Assembly (NCBI GenBank): GCA_030916895.1
Contig: JAUPVR010000005.1
Span: 1-39,559 of the forward strand
Direction of reading: 5' to 3'
From: Patescibacteria group bacterium
GTDB taxonomy: Bacteria; Patescibacteriota; Minisyncoccia; Phycocordibacterales; UBA5272
Length of the DNA: 39,559 nucleotides
The notes beneath the pieces are model-generated. The model saw only the letters and a list, made by a program, of their open reading frames with translations, was not told the origin of the DNA and ran no database searches. Of the stretch, positions 17,570 to 25,151 are shown piece by piece. The position numbers were made by a program, and so were the translations under genes. Numbering within the stretch: the first letter of the stretch is position 1; each line of letters starts with the position of its first letter.

Positions 17570-17654
17570 CAAAATCGCGAGCCCGCAAGGGCGACCAGAT
17601 TTTGCGCAGTGCATTTTAAGGAGCGAAGCGACTATAAAATGCCTCCGCCAAAAT
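17563..17654 (+). repeat. tRNA 3'-end repeat with two hairpins (Ser copy)
   Basis: Starts with the tRNA end GCCTCCGCAAAAT (17563-17575) and closes with a near copy, GCCTCCGCCAAAAT (17641-17654). Between them are hairpin 1 (CGCAAAATC 17568-17576 / GATTTTGCG 17598-17606, with an inner GCCC/GGGC) and hairpin 2 (GCATTTTA 17611-17618 / TAAAATGC 17635-17642). Hairpin 2 is homologous to the one downstream of tRNA-Arg (29235-29268). Confidence 0.7.
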
Positions 17655-17680
17655 TGGAAATTGAAGTAGATCCATACATT

Positions 17681-18052
17681 ATGGAAAATCAATCAAGACA
17701 AAAGAAAACACTTGAAATAGCAAGAGAGTTTCTTGGAAAAAAACCCCCTCTTATTTTTGACCGACCACTCGGTTCAAAACACCCAAAACATGGCTTTGTG
17801 TATGAGGTTAATTATGGATATGTACCTGGAGTGATAGCATCCGATGGTGAAGAACTCGACGCCTATTATTTAGGAACCCAAGAATCACTTGAAAAAGTTG
17901 ATGGTGTTGTCATTGCTATCATTCACAGAGAGAATGATGATGACGATAAATTAATCGTTGTCCCAGATGGTGTTGAATTATCTGATGACGAAATTATGAA
18001 ATCCATTAATTTCCAAGAGAAGTTTTTCAAGTCAGTGATAGTAAGAAAATAA
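17681..18052 (+). CDS. Inorganic pyrophosphatase-like protein
   Basis: 123 residues of the soluble family I pyrophosphatase type, hydrolysing PPi to two phosphates in the cytoplasm. Motifs: FDRPLGSKHPKH, YEVNYGYVPG, ASDGEELDAYYLG (signature DxDxxD with Glu in the middle: D55, E57, D60), GVVIAIIHRENDDDDKLIVVP (metal-binding Asp and Lys) and NFQEKFFKS. It is clearly shorter than E. coli Ppa (about 175) and belongs to the compact variants. The start is uncertain: Met at 17639 is also in frame but lies inside the hairpin repeat after tRNA-Ser, whose CTATAAAAT could act as a -10 box. The Asp-to-Glu change leaves open a divergent phosphohydrolase activity. Confidence 0.75.
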   Translation: MENQSRQKKTLEIAREFLGKKPPLIFDRPLGSKHPKHGFVYEVNYGYVPGVIASDGEELDAYYLGTQESLEKVDGVVIAIIHRENDDDDKLIVVPDGVELSDDEIMKSINFQEKFFKSVIVRK

Positions 18053-18108
18053 ACTGACCAACACATACCGCAACGGGGGAGTAGATTAAAATCTTTTTTG
18101 GTTTTTTT

Positions 18109-18117
18109 TGGTATACT
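18109..18117 (+). promoter_or_regulatory. Extended -10 promoter of the GNAT gene
   Basis: TGGTATACT, seven bases before the ATG at 18125. Confidence 0.6.
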
Positions 18118-18124
18118 TACGTTA

Positions 18125-18706
18125 ATGGAATCAATTCCTTCCAACGAACAAATAAGGATTAGTATCGAAACAGCCCAACCTAATGATGCTGAAGAAATTC
18201 AGAATGTTTTTTATAAAACATGGCTAGCAACATATCCAAACAATGTTCCGGGCGTAAGTGTTGATGATGTGCACGAACACCATAAAGAAAAGTTGAGCGA
18301 GGAAGGGATTGAAAAATCTAGAAAAAGAATAGAAGACGGTCTTAGTTTAGAAAATCAAAGATTTTTAGTAGCAAAAGTTGACGGGAAAATTGCTGGAGTG
18401 TGCTTAGCCACAGTTCTTGAGGATAAAAATCAACTCAATGCAATTTATGTGTTACCAGAATTTCAGGGTAAGGGTCTTGGTTACAAGCTTTGGGGTGAGG
18501 TGCTAAAATTTATTGACCAAACAAAGGATACAGTAGTTCAAGTTGTTATTTATAACACCAGTGCAATTGAATTTTATAAGAGACTTGGTTTTGAAGATAC
18601 CGGGAAGAGATGGACTGATGAAAAATTTAAAATGAAGAGCGGGGCAACTTTTCCAGAAATGGAAATGAAAATTGCTGGCTCTAATAATTCAAAGAGTAAT
18701 TCGTAG
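18125..18706 (+). CDS. GNAT family N-acetyltransferase
   Basis: 193 residues. Acetyl-CoA-dependent transferase of the GNAT fold: RISIETAQPNDAEEIQNVF opens the fold. LNAIYVLPEFQGKGLGYKLWGEVLKFI carries the Q/RxxGxG/A pyrophosphate-binding loop (QGKGLG). VIYNTSAIEFYKRLGFEDTG is the usual C-terminal motif B. Substrate cannot be told. The next gene encodes a SpeD-family decarboxylase, so a polyamine acceptor is conceivable, but both genes have their own promoters. A TTG-initiated start nine codons upstream is rejected because it would span the -10 box. Confidence 0.85.
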   Translation: MESIPSNEQIRISIETAQPNDAEEIQNVFYKTWLATYPNNVPGVSVDDVHEHHKEKLSEEGIEKSRKRIEDGLSLENQRFLVAKVDGKIAGVCLATVLEDKNQLNAIYVLPEFQGKGLGYKLWGEVLKFIDQTKDTVVQVVIYNTSAIEFYKRLGFEDTGKRWTDEKFKMKSGATFPEMEMKIAGSNNSKSNS

Positions 18707-18749
18707 AGTAGAGATAAATAGTGTACTTGCTTGTTTTTTTGTTGTGTGT

Positions 18750-18758
18750 TGCTATAAT
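18750..18758 (+). promoter_or_regulatory. Extended -10 promoter of the speD-like gene
   Basis: TTGCTATAAT context (TG-C-TATAAT), 13 bases before the ATG at 18772. Confidence 0.6.
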
Positions 18759-18771
18759 TTTCTTAATAAAC

Positions 18772-19125
18772 ATGGCAACAACAATACCTATGGATGGCTC
18801 AATGTGGGTTTCGATGTGGTATACATCAACAACCGACATCGATGTCCTAAATACTGAAATTGAAAAGATGCTCAAGAGGGCTAATTTCTCGATTTTAAGC
18901 GAAACAGACTATCGGTTTGACCCTTTGGGCTATACCAAGCTATTCCTCCTTGCTGAGAGCCATTTTGCGGTTCACACATGGCCTGAACACCACATTGCCT
19001 GGCTGGAAATCGCTTCTTGCATTGAAGAAAAATACGATGCGCTTTTAGATGCAATTAAAGATTCAAGATTAGAGAATCTTCACCTTGTTCACAGCACTAA
19101 AAATACTCCAACACAGAATGGTTAG
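18772..19125 (+). CDS. speD: SpeD-family pyruvoyl-dependent decarboxylase (AdoMetDC fold)
   Basis: 117-residue prokaryotic (class 1B) S-adenosylmethionine decarboxylase homologue. LLAESHFAVHTWPEHHIAW holds the self-cleavage site: Glu62-Ser63, where Ser63 becomes the pyruvoyl group, and His68; Cys83 follows in EIASC. With the start at 18772 these residues carry the same numbers as in Thermotoga maritima SpeD, which supports the start; the GTG at 18721 would read through the TATAAT promoter. Canonical members make decarboxylated SAM for spermidine synthesis. Some SpeD homologues, including ones from CPR bacteria, have been reported to decarboxylate ornithine or arginine instead, so the substrate is open. 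No spermidine synthase is in the window. Confidence 0.88.
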   Translation: MATTIPMDGSMWVSMWYTSTTDIDVLNTEIEKMLKRANFSILSETDYRFDPLGYTKLFLLAESHFAVHTWPEHHIAWLEIASCIEEKYDALLDAIKDSRLENLHLVHSTKNTPTQNG

Positions 19126-19127
19126 TG

Positions 19128-19136
19128 TGTTAGTAT
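19128..19136 (+). promoter_or_regulatory. Extended -10 promoter of the trmH-like/tag operon
   Basis: TGTTAGTAT, seven bases before the ATG at 19144. It overlaps the upstream in-frame ATG (19135), which argues against that start. Confidence 0.5.
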
Positions 19137-19143
19137 GGACGCA

Positions 19144-19617
19144 ATGAAAACCGTACTCATTCTTGATAACTTGCGAAGCGTTTATAATGTCGGCTCAATG
19201 TTTCGCACAGGCAACGCGCTTAAGATAAGCGAGATTGCGCTGTGTGGCATTACACCCACTCCGCTTGATAAAAGGGGACATAAGCGAAAAGATTTTGCAA
19301 AAGTAGCACTTGGTTCGGAAGATATCATTTCGTGGCGACATTTCCCCACCACTCGCGAAGCAGTTGATTACTACAAAGAAGATGAATACTTTCTTATTGC
19401 CATTGAACAAGATAAAAAAGCAATTGATTATAAAGAGATAGATATTACTGGAAAAGAAAAAGTTGCATTTATTATCGGAAGTGAAGTAGATGGCGTGGAG
19501 AAAGAAGCACTTTCTTTTTCAGATGTGATTGCAGAAATTCCAATGAAGGGGACAAAAGAATCACTCAATGTAACCATCGCAACAGGTGTCGCACTTTTTA
19601 GAATTTTAGGTGTATGA
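19144..19617 (+). CDS. SpoU/TrmH family RNA 2'-O-methyltransferase
   Basis: 157 residues, SPOUT methyltransferase with a trefoil-knot SAM site. All three SpoU motifs are present: LDNLRSVYNVGSMFRT (motif 1, catalytic Arg), VAFIIGSEVDGVE (motif 2) and IPMKGTKESLNVTIATGVALF (motif 3). The protein consists of the knot domain alone, without an N-terminal RNA-binding extension, like TrmL. It would methylate a 2'-OH in tRNA or rRNA; the target nucleotide cannot be told. An in-frame ATG three codons upstream overlaps the -10 box. The stop overlaps the glycosylase start by 4 bp (ATGA), so the two are translationally coupled. Confidence 0.9.
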   Translation: MKTVLILDNLRSVYNVGSMFRTGNALKISEIALCGITPTPLDKRGHKRKDFAKVALGSEDIISWRHFPTTREAVDYYKEDEYFLIAIEQDKKAIDYKEIDITGKEKVAFIIGSEVDGVEKEALSFSDVIAEIPMKGTKESLNVTIATGVALFRILGV

Positions 19618-20147
19618 AAATGAAACACCCGTACTGTGTGTATGTTTCTACGCTTGCAGATAAGAACGATGTAGATAAAATCTATCATGACAAGCACTAT
19701 GGTGTGCCAATTCGCGATGACGATGAGCTTTTTGGGAGGCTCATTATGGAAATTAATCAGGCAGGACTTTCATGGCGAACGATTCTTATGAAAGAAAAAG
19801 GTTTTCGTGGGGCATACCATAATTTTTCTATCACGAAGGTTTCGAAGTACAAGGAGAAAGATATTGCACGACTCTTAAATGATGCGAACATCATTCGAAA
19901 CAGATTAAAGATTCATGCTGCTGTGTATAACGCGCAAGAAATTTCAAAATTACAAAAAGAATTTGGTAGTTTTAGGAAGTGGCTAGACAAAAACGCAAAA
20001 GAAGCGGGGACAGATAAAAAGAAATGGGTTTTACTTTTCAAAAAACACTTTAAGTTTGTTGGTGGAGAAATTGTTGGTGAATTTTTGATGAGTATCAATG
20101 TGCTCCCAGGAGCACACGACAAACATTGCAAAAGAGCTCGCATATAA
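19614..20147 (+). CDS. tag: DNA-3-methyladenine glycosylase I (Tag family)
   Basis: 177 residues. Base-excision repair enzyme that removes 3-methyladenine from alkylated DNA. Motifs: YHDKHYGVPIRDDDELFGRLIMEINQAGLSWRTILMK, DANIIRNRLKIHAAVYNA (helix-hairpin-helix region) and FVGGEIVGEFLMSINVLPGAHDKHC. The zinc ligands appear conserved: an N-terminal Cys (PYCVY), His in YHD, and the C-terminal H-x3-C (HDKHC). The Cys-to-His distance at the N-terminus is a few residues longer than in E. coli Tag. Coupled to the SpoU-type methyltransferase by a 4-bp overlap, though no functional link is obvious. Confidence 0.9.
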   Translation: MKMKHPYCVYVSTLADKNDVDKIYHDKHYGVPIRDDDELFGRLIMEINQAGLSWRTILMKEKGFRGAYHNFSITKVSKYKEKDIARLLNDANIIRNRLKIHAAVYNAQEISKLQKEFGSFRKWLDKNAKEAGTDKKKWVLLFKKHFKFVGGEIVGEFLMSINVLPGAHDKHCKRARI

Positions 20148-20161
20148 AGCTAAAGGATTTG

Positions 20162-20170
20162 TGTTAGAAT
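20162..20170 (+). promoter_or_regulatory. Extended -10 promoter of the M3 peptidase gene
   Basis: TGTTAGAAT, seven bases before the ATG at 20178; an upstream ATG at 20169 overlaps the box. Confidence 0.5.
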
Positions 20171-20177
20171 GGGTGCT

Positions 20178-22160
20178 ATGAAAAAAACTCCGTATACAGT
20201 AAAAGACTTCGCGTGGGTGCATTGGACCCCGAAAGAAATGAAGAAACTCGCGCAAGAGTATTTTGTGTGCAAGAAAAAGGAATACGCCGGAATAAAGGCA
20301 ATTCTTCCAGAGAAAAGAACATATGAAAATACTATCTACGCACTTGAGCGTTCAGGGGGTCCAGATGTAGATGTTTTTCGTAAGATTTCTTTTTTGGGAG
20401 AAGTCTCACCGAAGGAAGAGGTACGAAAAGCTTCTCACTCCATTATGGTTGATATAAGTAAGAAGCTTGTTGATATTGAATACGATAGGGATTTGTATAT
20501 GTCGCTTGTTGAGTATCATGAGGGGAATTTTTTGGATGAAAAGAAACATCTAGGTGAGGATGATATTAAACTTCTTGAAGAAACAATTCGCGAATACAAG
20601 CGTATGGGATTTGATTTGCCAGAAAAAACGCAAACAAAACTAAAAACATTTTTAAAGAAAGTTTCCGAACTTGGCGAACACTTCAGAAACAATATAAACA
20701 ACTATAACGATTATATTGTGTGTACTCTTGAAGAGTTAGACGGACTTTCTCCTCGTGTGATTGAAACACTTCCACGACACCCAAATGGAAAGTATATTGT
20801 TTCACTTCAATATCCGCACATTGGTCCATTTATGGCATTTGCAAAAAACAGAAAGAAGCGAGAAGAATTAGCTCTTAAGAATTTGAAAAAAGGAGGGAAG
20901 AAAAATTTAAAGATTATTCAAGACATAGTAAAACTTCGCGCAGAGATTGCAACCATTTTAGGGTATAAGCATCACGCTGATTTTAAAACAGAAAATCGCA
21001 TGGCAAAATCTGGTGCTATTGTTGATACATTTCAACACGACTTACTTAAGCAGTTAAAACCACTTGCAAAGAAAGATTTGGACGCACTTCGTGCTCATGC
21101 AAAAAAGCTCGGCATTTCGTCGCTTGAACATTACGATATAGCATTTGTTTCAAATGATTTGAAGAAAAAGAAATTTGATGTTGATCCAGAATCTCTCCGT
21201 GCGTACTTTCCGCTTCCACATGTTCTTGAAACCATGTTTGCAATCTACGGCAAGCTTTTTGGTATTACGTTTAAAAAGCATAACGCAAAACTTTGGCATA
21301 AAGATGCAAGATTGTATCAGGTGAACAATAAAAACGGTTCCCTTGTTGGATACTTGGCGTTTGATTTACATCCACGCACCGGGAAATTTGGTCATGCGGC
21401 ATGTTTTGATACCATTGTTCCTCGCGAAGAGAGATGGAAAAGCCAGAAGTTTGTCGCACCGTTTACTTCTATTGTCTGTAATTTCAGTATTCCCACAAAA
21501 AAAACACCATCACTTCTCTCGCACGGAGAAATTGAGACACTTTTCCATGAATTTGGTCATGCACTTCACATGACCCTCTCGCTTTCGCGTCACGAGTCAC
21601 AATCAGGTGCAAATGTTGCTTGGGATTTTGTAGAAACACCGTCGCAGATAATGGAAAACTGGGCGTGGCATGACGCGGTAATCGCGAAACTTGGAAAACA
21701 TATCGAAACGGGGAAGATGATTCCAAAACCTGTACGAGAAAAAATGATTAAAGGACGAACGTTTCAAAGTGGGTACATGTATTTGCGTCAGGTGATTATG
21801 GGAAAGCTCGATATGGATTTACATACTGGTCGTGTAAAGAACGGCGCAGAAACATATCGTGCACTTACAAAACTCTACACGGGAATCAATCTACCCAAAA
21901 ACGAGACACTCTTTCCCGCTGGATTTGGACATTTGGTCGGGTATGATGCTGGGTACTATTCGTATCTCTGGGCGCTTGTGTATGCGTGTGATGCATTTTC
22001 GGAATTTGAAAAGAAGGGAATTTTTAACAAAGAAATTGGTATGCGTTGGCGAAAGGAAGTTTTAGAAAAAGGTTCGTCTCAAGATGAAATGAAATTAATC
22101 ACCAATTTTTTGAAGCGCAAACCAAACCAAAAAGCATTTTTGAAAGAAGTTGTTGGATAG
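20178..22160 (+). CDS. M3 family metallopeptidase (oligopeptidase A/thimet type)
   Basis: 660-residue cytoplasmic zinc oligopeptidase. The gluzincin motif HEFGHALH starts at residue 457 (HExxH), with the third ligand in the downstream helix DFVETPSQIMENWAW (ExxS/E). RTFQSGYMYLRQVIMGKLDMDLH and AGFGHLVGYDAGYYSYLWALVYACDAF match the substrate-binding C-terminal part of Dcp/PrlC/OpdA. The N-terminal half is helical, as in the family. No signal peptide. It would recycle short peptides left by other proteases, which suits an amino-acid auxotroph. A small acidic protein follows. Confidence 0.92.
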   Translation: MKKTPYTVKDFAWVHWTPKEMKKLAQEYFVCKKKEYAGIKAILPEKRTYENTIYALERSGGPDVDVFRKISFLGEVSPKEEVRKASHSIMVDISKKLVDIEYDRDLYMSLVEYHEGNFLDEKKHLGEDDIKLLEETIREYKRMGFDLPEKTQTKLKTFLKKVSELGEHFRNNINNYNDYIVCTLEELDGLSPRVIETLPRHPNGKYIVSLQYPHIGPFMAFAKNRKKREELALKNLKKGGKKNLKIIQDIVKLRAEIATILGYKHHADFKTENRMAKSGAIVDTFQHDLLKQLKPLAKKDLDALRAHAKKLGISSLEHYDIAFVSNDLKKKKFDVDPESLRAYFPLPHVLETMFAIYGKLFGITFKKHNAKLWHKDARLYQVNNKNGSLVGYLAFDLHPRTGKFGHAACFDTIVPREERWKSQKFVAPFTSIVCNFSIPTKKTPSLLSHGEIETLFHEFGHALHMTLSLSRHESQSGANVAWDFVETPSQIMENWAWHDAVIAKLGKHIETGKMIPKPVREKMIKGRTFQSGYMYLRQVIMGKLDMDLHTGRVKNGAETYRALTKLYTGINLPKNETLFPAGFGHLVGYDAGYYSYLWALVYACDAFSEFEKKGIFNKEIGMRWRKEVLEKGSSQDEMKLITNFLKRKPNQKAFLKEVVG

Positions 22161-22174
22161 TACACTTAAGATAT

Positions 22175-22372
22175 ATGGAAGAGGAGAAACAATCACAGAA
22201 CTTCACAGTAACAGGTACCGAGGAAACGTTTTCTGAAAAGAAACACAGAGATGACGAAGCGCTTCGAGACGTTTTCCCAGAAGATACTTCACTCAAAGAT
22301 GTGAACCCCAAAGAAGAAGTAAGAGAGGAGAAAGGATTACTTGCAAAACTAAAGAATTTCTTAACTATATAA
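22175..22372 (+). CDS. Small acidic protein, function unknown
   Basis: 65 residues, no family recognised. It is dominated by Glu, Asp and Lys, probably disordered, and ends in a short amphipathic helix (GLLAKLKNFLTI) that could bind a membrane or partner. A TACACT box (22161-22166) overlaps the end of the M3 gene and lies eight bases before the ATG, the same layout as the leaderless genes around it, which supports it as a real gene. Codon use matches neighbours. Confidence 0.55.
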   Translation: MEEEKQSQNFTVTGTEETFSEKKHRDDEALRDVFPEDTSLKDVNPKEEVREEKGLLAKLKNFLTI

Positions 22373-22420
22373 TTATAAAATTAGAAGCGCATTGACTTAC
22401 TAGCATTTTTTGTGTTGTTG

Positions 22421-22429
22421 TGGTATACT
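22421..22429 (+). promoter_or_regulatory. Extended -10 promoter of typA with a leader
   Basis: TGGTATACT about 50 bases before the typA ATG. A block upstream (22395-22418) resembles the one upstream of lepA (26436-26459). The pyrimidine-rich leader lacks a clear SD. Confidence 0.6.
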
Positions 22430-22478
22430 GAAAGGTACCTTTAGGTAAAGCGTTTTAGCTTTCCTTTTTTATTTTTAT

Positions 22479-24269
22479 ATGCAACAAGAAATTCGAAATA
22501 TTGCCATTATTGCTCACGTTGACCATGGAAAGACGACACTTACCGATGGTTTGATGAAGCAGTGTGGTGTGGGTGTTGAAGGACAGACCATGGACTCCAA
22601 TCCAATGGAAAAAGAGCGTGGTATTACCATCACCGCAAAGAACACCTCTGTTCCATACAAGGGGGTGAAAATAAACATTCTCGACACTCCAGGTCACGCT
22701 GATTTTGGTTCAGAAGTTGAGCGCGTACTCCGTTCAATTGACTCAGTGCTTTTAGTTGTTGATGCACAAGAAGGTCCAATGCCTCAGACACGTTTTGTTT
22801 TGAAGAAGTCTCTTGAACTTGGTCTTAAGCCAATTGTGGTGATTAACAAAATTGATAAACCTGCCGCAAACCCAACGCATGTACATGATGAAGTCTTTGA
22901 ATTGTTCATGGAACTCGGCGCAAATGATGAACAACTTGATTTCACGACGGTATATGCCATCGGTCGTGAGGGGGTTGCAATGAAACATTTGGACGATGAA
23001 CGAAAAGATTTAACACCACTTCTTGATGTGATTCTTGAAAAGGTTCCGAAAGCCTCAGGTGCAGTTTCCAATCCATTCGTAGCACAAGTGTTTAATCTCG
23101 CTTATGACAACTTCCTTGGTCGCATGGCTATTTGTCGTGTCTATGATGGTGTTGCAAAAGTTAGTGAGGAACTTGTTGTGAAGAAAGCAACAGGAGAAGC
23201 GCGCAAGGGGCGCATCACAAAGATCTACACCTTCAATGGTATTAATCGTATTGAATCACAGACCGCAGAAGCAGGAGACATTGTTATGGTTGCGGGTTTT
23301 CCAGATATTTATATTGGTGAGACATTTGTGAAAACTGATGCACAGCCCCCAATGGAAGCAATTCATATTGATGAACCAACAATTGCTCTTAACTTTTTGG
23401 TAAACGATTCTCCATTCGCAGGCCGTGAAGGAAAGTTTGTGACAGGACGCCAGATTCGTGACCGTCTTGAAAAAGAAACGGAAATCAATGTCGGTCTTAA
23501 GGTTAATTTTGATACTGATAAGTATCTTGTCTACGGACGAGGCGAGCTTCACGTAGGAGTTTTGCTTGAAACTATGCGCCGTGAAGGGTATGAGCTTCAG
23601 GTGTCACAACCACAAGTTATTTTTCATGAAAATAACGGTGTTAAAGAAGAACCATATGAAGAGGTGGTGATTGATGTGCCAGTTGAATTTTCAGGTACGG
23701 TGATTGAAAAACTTGGTCGTCGTAAAGCGATGATTACAGACATGTCAGAAAAGCATGGGGTGAATCGTATCAAAGCAGAAATTCCAACACGTGGACTTTT
23801 AGGGTATCGTGGGGAGTTCGTGATCGATACAAAGGGTTTAGGTATTCTTTCAGCTCGTTTTACAAAATTTGGTCCATACGCGGGAACAATTCAACGCAGG
23901 CTTGTTGGTTCCATGACATCGATGGCGGACGGTAAGGCTCTCGCATTCTCACTTTGGAACCTTCAAGATCGTGGAACAATCTACATTCATCCAAACACTG
24001 AGGTGTATAATGGTATGATTCTTGGTAACACATCAAAAGGAGAAGAGATGGTAGTAAACCCAACAAAAGGAAAACAACTTACGAACATGCGTTCATCAGG
24101 TGCTGATGAAGCAATTGTACTTACTCCTCCATGGGAAATTACGATTGAACGCGGGCTTGAAATTATGAATGATGATGAGTATTTGGAAGTGACCCCAAAG
24201 TCTGTTCGCCTTCGCAAACAACTTCTTACGGAAACTGATCGCGCAAAAGCATCCCGTAAGAGCGAATAG
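22479..24269 (+). CDS. typA: Ribosome-associated GTPase TypA/BipA
   Basis: 596 residues, near the family length of about 607. Translational GTPase that binds the 70S ribosome and helps late 50S assembly and stress adaptation. G1 AHVDHGKTT (12-20), switch ERGITI, G3 DTPGHADFGSEVERVL, G4 NKIDKP. The BipA-specific C-terminal region is present: PTRGLLGYRGEFVIDTKGLGILSARF and the late DRGTIYIHPNTEVYNGMI. This distinguishes it from LepA (encoded 2 kb downstream) and EF-G. The DUF192 gene follows after 6 bp in the same direction. Confidence 0.96.
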   Translation: MQQEIRNIAIIAHVDHGKTTLTDGLMKQCGVGVEGQTMDSNPMEKERGITITAKNTSVPYKGVKINILDTPGHADFGSEVERVLRSIDSVLLVVDAQEGPMPQTRFVLKKSLELGLKPIVVINKIDKPAANPTHVHDEVFELFMELGANDEQLDFTTVYAIGREGVAMKHLDDERKDLTPLLDVILEKVPKASGAVSNPFVAQVFNLAYDNFLGRMAICRVYDGVAKVSEELVVKKATGEARKGRITKIYTFNGINRIESQTAEAGDIVMVAGFPDIYIGETFVKTDAQPPMEAIHIDEPTIALNFLVNDSPFAGREGKFVTGRQIRDRLEKETEINVGLKVNFDTDKYLVYGRGELHVGVLLETMRREGYELQVSQPQVIFHENNGVKEEPYEEVVIDVPVEFSGTVIEKLGRRKAMITDMSEKHGVNRIKAEIPTRGLLGYRGEFVIDTKGLGILSARFTKFGPYAGTIQRRLVGSMTSMADGKALAFSLWNLQDRGTIYIHPNTEVYNGMILGNTSKGEEMVVNPTKGKQLTNMRSSGADEAIVLTPPWEITIERGLEIMNDDEYLEVTPKSVRLRKQLLTETDRAKASRKSE

Positions 24270-24275
24270 GTAATC

Positions 24276-24794
24276 ATGAAAAAACATATCGCCAATTTTT
24301 TTAGGAAACACAAGCAATCAAGCATCTTTGTTTCCATATTTGTTGCAGTCGTTTTTTCTTTTATGTACCTTCCACAATGTCTTACTCAAAAAGTGTGTGG
24401 GGTTACCTACATAAATAGTATTGTTCGTGATGATGTGGTGATTATGACACCTCGTGGAGAAATAAACGCTGAGGTTGTTGATACATTTGAATCGCGTGAA
24501 CTTGGTCTTTCCAGAAGAAATGGTCTTCGTGAGGGAGAGGGGATGCTTTTCGTTTTTCCTTTTCCGGGCAAGTACGGATTTTGGATGAAAGACATGAAGT
24601 TTCCAATTGATATTATTTGGATAAATGGCCAAGGTGTCGTGGTACACGTTGTTGAGAACGCAAAACCAGAAGACTATCCGAAGCAGTATGTGAATTCACC
24701 TGAGGCACTCTACGTACTTGAGATAACCGCAAACAAAGCTCGTGAATACGGTATTTACCTTGGAGTGAAACTTGGGATACCTGGACAAAAGTAG
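24276..24794 (+). CDS. DUF192 family protein with membrane anchor
   Basis: 172 residues. N-terminal membrane segment or uncleaved signal (residues 16-33), then the DUF192 domain: VDTFESRELGLSRRNGLREGEGMLFVFPFPGKYGFWMKDMKFPIDIIWINGQGVVVHVVENAKP. The signature run GMLFVF...FWMKDM.FPIDI.W is intact. DUF192 proteins are small, usually exported beta proteins of unknown role, common in environmental bacteria and archaea. It starts 6 bp after typA and shares its operon, with rnpB beginning shortly after its end. Confidence 0.85.
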   Translation: MKKHIANFFRKHKQSSIFVSIFVAVVFSFMYLPQCLTQKVCGVTYINSIVRDDVVIMTPRGEINAEVVDTFESRELGLSRRNGLREGEGMLFVFPFPGKYGFWMKDMKFPIDIIWINGQGVVVHVVENAKPEDYPKQYVNSPEALYVLEITANKAREYGIYLGVKLGIPGQK

Positions 24795-24801
24795 CTTTTA
24801 A

Positions 24802-24810
24802 TGGTATACT
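24802..24810 (+). promoter_or_regulatory. Extended -10 promoter of rnpB
   Basis: TGGTATACT, six bases before the inferred 5' end of RNase P RNA. It calibrates the start distance for identical boxes placed before ATG codons in this window. Confidence 0.7.
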
Positions 24811-24816
24811 GTGATA

Positions 24817-25095
24817 GTTCTTTGTTGGGTAGACGCGTGACGGGTAACCGCCATGAGGAAAGTCCGAACACACCGTTGTGCGCAAGCATAACAAGCGTAG
24901 CGGGTAACGCCCGTCTAGGGTGACCTACGAGTTGCGAACAGAAACGATCCGGTTAAGTCCGGCTGAAACGGCTAAATACTTACGTGTGTGCAAGACCGTA
25001 CTGGAGCAATCCTTTGAGTCGCATGACCCCGAAAGTAATTGAGGGGCTAGGTACATGTCTATACAAATACAGAATTCGGCTTATAGATAAAGAAC
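24817..25095 (+). ncRNA. rnpB: RNase P RNA (class A type)
   Basis: Catalytic RNA that matures tRNA 5' ends. The conserved core is present: GAGGAAAGTCCGAACAC near the 5' end (P4 and CR I), ACAGAAAC in the middle, and GAATTCGGCTTATAG near the 3' end (CR V, pairing back to form P4). Helix P1 is formed by GTTCTTT (24817-24823) and AAAGAAC (25089-25095), which sets both ends. About 279 nt, compact for a bacterial RNase P RNA (E. coli 377), so some peripheral helices are likely missing. The gene sits between the DUF192 gene and murJ with its own promoter and terminator. Confidence 0.93.
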
Positions 25096-25100
25096 AGATG

Positions 25101-25129
25101 AAAGCACCACCCGTAAAGGGTGGTGCTTT
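25101..25129 (+). terminator. Terminator of rnpB
   Basis: 12-bp perfect stem (25101-25112 / 25118-25129) with loop GTAAA. The T run is part of the stem end and is followed by a pyrimidine-rich stretch. The murJ promoter begins 8 bases later. Confidence 0.75.
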
Positions 25130-25136
25130 CTCCATT

Positions 25137-25145
25137 TGCTATACT
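25137..25145 (+). promoter_or_regulatory. Extended -10 promoter of murJ
   Basis: TGCTATACT, six bases before the ATG at 25152. Confidence 0.65.
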
Positions 25146-25151
25146 AGACAA

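Noticed and set aside
17563-17654. CRISPR array or attachment site of a prophage
   Set aside because: No regularly spaced repeats, no cas genes, no integrase or phage genes in the window.
18721-18771. Hydrophobic N-terminal extension of the SpeD-like protein from GTG 18721
   Set aside because: It would read through the TATAAT promoter, and starting at 18772 gives the standard SpeD residue numbering (S63, H68, C83).
24984-25151. N-terminal extension of murJ reading frame
   Set aside because: It lies inside rnpB and its terminator; the TGCTATACT box at 25137-25145 and the family N-terminus both support the start at 25152.
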